Source of the DNA: an uncultured Porphyromonas sp.
GTDB taxonomy: Bacteria > Bacteroidota > Bacteroidia > Bacteroidales > Porphyromonadaceae
Direction: 5' to 3'
Length of the DNA: 34,872 bases
NCBI GenBank assembly: GCA_900539155.1
Contig: UQBE01000019.1
Span: 1-34,872 of the forward strand
The notes under the pieces are model-generated. The model was not told the origin of the DNA and did no database searches. It saw only the letters and a program-made list of their open reading frames with translations. Positions 33,566 through 34,872 of this stretch are shown one piece after another. The translations under genes were made by a program, and so were the position numbers. The first letter of the stretch is position 1; every line of letters begins with the position of its first letter.

Positions 33566-34735
33566 TTACTGCTTTACGAAAGCAATGTGAGCGGGAAGCA
33601 TCCCCGTGCGTCTGGTCTGCCACTTGAGCTTACCGTCGGGAGTGTAGCAGTATAGCGTACCACTAGAGACGAAGTCCTTAGCATCCATAATGTAGATGTC
33701 GCCCGAAGCGGGATGGATGGCGAGACCATAGGCGGTCTGAATGTTTGCATCCGTACCGTCTGTGATAAAGCTCTCGGCGAGAGGCTTAGCAGCCTTGATG
33801 TCAACCAGTCCGAAGCCTGTCTTCATCTTCTGAGCTTCATTGTCCCAGACACTGCTGTAGTAGTAGAGCTTGTCGCCATAGAAGGCCATCTCAGCGCAAG
33901 GTATATTGAGTGAGTCGAGCTTCGCAACCTTTTGCGTAGTTGGGTCTAGGTCTATGTAGTAGAGATTGGAGGGTACGTTACCATAGTTACCACGCGAGGT
34001 GACCCATAGTCTACCGTTGTGGTCCATTCTGAGACGGTGGAGGTTCATACCGACCTCGATCTTGTCCACCTCGGTGAAGCTCTTGAGGTCGACGACGGAT
34101 ATAGTACGCTCGTAGTGGGGCTTCACATAGCCTCCTGAATTAGCGACATATAGTCTGCCACCCGTGATGACCATCTCCTCGGGCTGATAACCTACGATGA
34201 CCTGACCTGTGATAGTGAGTGTGTTGAGATTGACACGGTAGACGGCACTTGGCACTTGACCCTGAGCGTCTCGTGTATCTAAGGTGCTGACGTAGCTAGA
34301 GACGTAAGCATTGTCGCCGTCGAAGCAGATGTAGCGACAGTTGGGGATGTTTACCTGACCGATGCGCTTACCACTCTGAGCGTCGAGCACCTCTACTTTG
34401 TTGGAGCTATTGATGACTGCGTATAGTCTAGAGCCGTATGCCTGTAGGTCATTGCCCGTATCGCCAAGCTCCTTGACGACATTGGGATTGACCGTAGCAT
34501 ATATGTTGCGTGTGTAGGTACCACTGACGAGATTCATGTAGTCCAGCGAACTGTTGTTTGCCTGGTAGTTGCCCTCATTGAGTAGGTAGAAGCCGACGAC
34601 GCCCCCACTAACTTGAGAACTATTTGCTATCTCCTCCGATTCGGCAGGTACGATAGGGTCATCGTCTCGACAAGAGCTTAGGACTCCTAGACTCAGGATG
34701 CTGAGTAGGAGTAGGGAACGATATAGATGATTCAT
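33566..34735 (-). CDS. YncE-like beta-propeller surface lipoprotein (DUF5074/BtuG-like)
   Basis: I start it at 34735, where MNHLYRSLLLLSILSLGVLS leads into lipobox LSSC (Cys22). CRDDDP follows; this acidic run after the Cys matches the surface-export signal of Bacteroidota lipoproteins. The rest (about 365 residues) consists of repeated beta blades with motifs such as VEVLDAQSGKRIG, SVVDLKSFTEVDKIEVG and YGLAIHPASGDIYIMDA, as in the YncE/DUF5074 propeller family. BtuG, which holds cobalamin for BtuB at the surface, has this fold and this kind of neighbour, so a BtuG-like job is my leading guess. No cobalamin riboswitch is seen in the short leader. Confidence 0.88.
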   Translation of the reverse strand: MNHLYRSLLLLSILSLGVLSSCRDDDPIVPAESEEIANSSQVSGGVVGFYLLNEGNYQANNSSLDYMNLVSGTYTRNIYATVNPNVVKELGDTGNDLQAYGSRLYAVINSSNKVEVLDAQSGKRIGQVNIPNCRYICFDGDNAYVSSYVSTLDTRDAQGQVPSAVYRVNLNTLTITGQVIVGYQPEEMVITGGRLYVANSGGYVKPHYERTISVVDLKSFTEVDKIEVGMNLHRLRMDHNGRLWVTSRGNYGNVPSNLYYIDLDPTTQKVAKLDSLNIPCAEMAFYGDKLYYYSSVWDNEAQKMKTGFGLVDIKAAKPLAESFITDGTDANIQTAYGLAIHPASGDIYIMDAKDFVSSGTLYCYTPDGKLKWQTRRTGMLPAHIAFVKQ

Positions 34736-34768
34736 ATGGATTATATGGATATATGGTTTACTTGATTG

Positions 34769-34776
34769 CAAAGATA
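34769..34776 (-). promoter_or_regulatory. Promoter -7 box of the lipoprotein-receptor pair (TATCTTTG)
   Basis: On the minus strand TATCTTTG fits TAnnTTTG and sits 33 bases before the ATG. Further upstream a small hairpin CACCC-TTTTTA-GGGTG lies at 34798-34813. Confidence 0.6.
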
Positions 34777-34818
34777 GTGAAATGAATTGGCCTAGGCACC
34801 CTTTTTAGGGTGCGAAGC

Positions 34819-34872
34819 AGGGCTGACGCATTATAATTCTATTTCGAAGATTTCCTCTGGAGTCATACGTGC
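34819..34872 (+). repeat. Element A end at the window edge
   Basis: AGGGCTGACGCATTATAAT at 34819-34837 is the left end of element A. The bases after it do not follow copies 1-3, so this is a different subtype, a solo end or a recombined copy. The window stops before it can be resolved. Confidence 0.6.

Overview
The window looks like chromosomal DNA of an anaerobic Bacteroidota bacterium, most likely a Porphyromonas. The reasons are a type IX secretion lipoprotein (PorW/SprE type), a one-chain pyruvate:ferredoxin oxidoreductase, a TonB-dependent receptor paired with a surface lipoprotein, a DUF4292 - TPR - dut cluster, a ferrochelatase, and promoters of the Bacteroidota TAnnTTTG type. Base composition is moderate, a little over 50% GC in most genes. 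I place the genus from gene content only and cannot fix the species. I see no tRNA, rRNA, CRISPR array, prophage or transposase gene.

Layout. Bases 1-537 hold repeats only. From 9748 back to 538 a long minus-strand series runs galE, gcvH, purE, ispG, dut, a TPR protein, a DUF4292 lipoprotein, an EnvC-like murein hydrolase activator and ribF. It ends at a strong hairpin terminator. The 740-base divergent gap between galE and ruvB is packed with repeats. A plus-strand group follows (ruvB, xseA, a 5'-nucleotidase lipoprotein), which meets the minus-strand DUF438/DUF1858 pair at a terminator. Next come a low-GC DUF488 gene lying between repeat ends, then pyruvoyl-dependent arginine decarboxylase, rpiB and an unknown membrane-anchored protein. 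The long porW gene has its own promoter. Past another repeat-filled convergent gap lie the minus-strand oxidoreductase gene and an AAA ATPase. Then come plus-strand MATE, metallophosphoesterase and hemH, and finally a minus-strand receptor and beta-propeller lipoprotein.

Most genes are housekeeping: flavin, isoprenoid, purine, glycine-cleavage and UDP-sugar metabolism, recombination and repair, wall remodelling, pyruvate oxidation, and uptake at the outer membrane.

The unusual part is in the intergenic DNA. Three arrays of short palindromes are spaced at almost exactly 22 bp, about two helical turns. Arm sequences differ between and within arrays, yet pairing is kept. Two of the arrays are inverted copies of each other over about 85 bp. 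Two families of small non-coding mobile-looking elements are also present: one of 175 bp with 12-bp inverted ends and a perfect 5-bp target duplication, and one of about 100 bp with TGACGCATTATA ends. Two genes (ruvB and the MATE gene) have a promoter box only 6-7 bases before the start codon, which suggests leaderless mRNAs.
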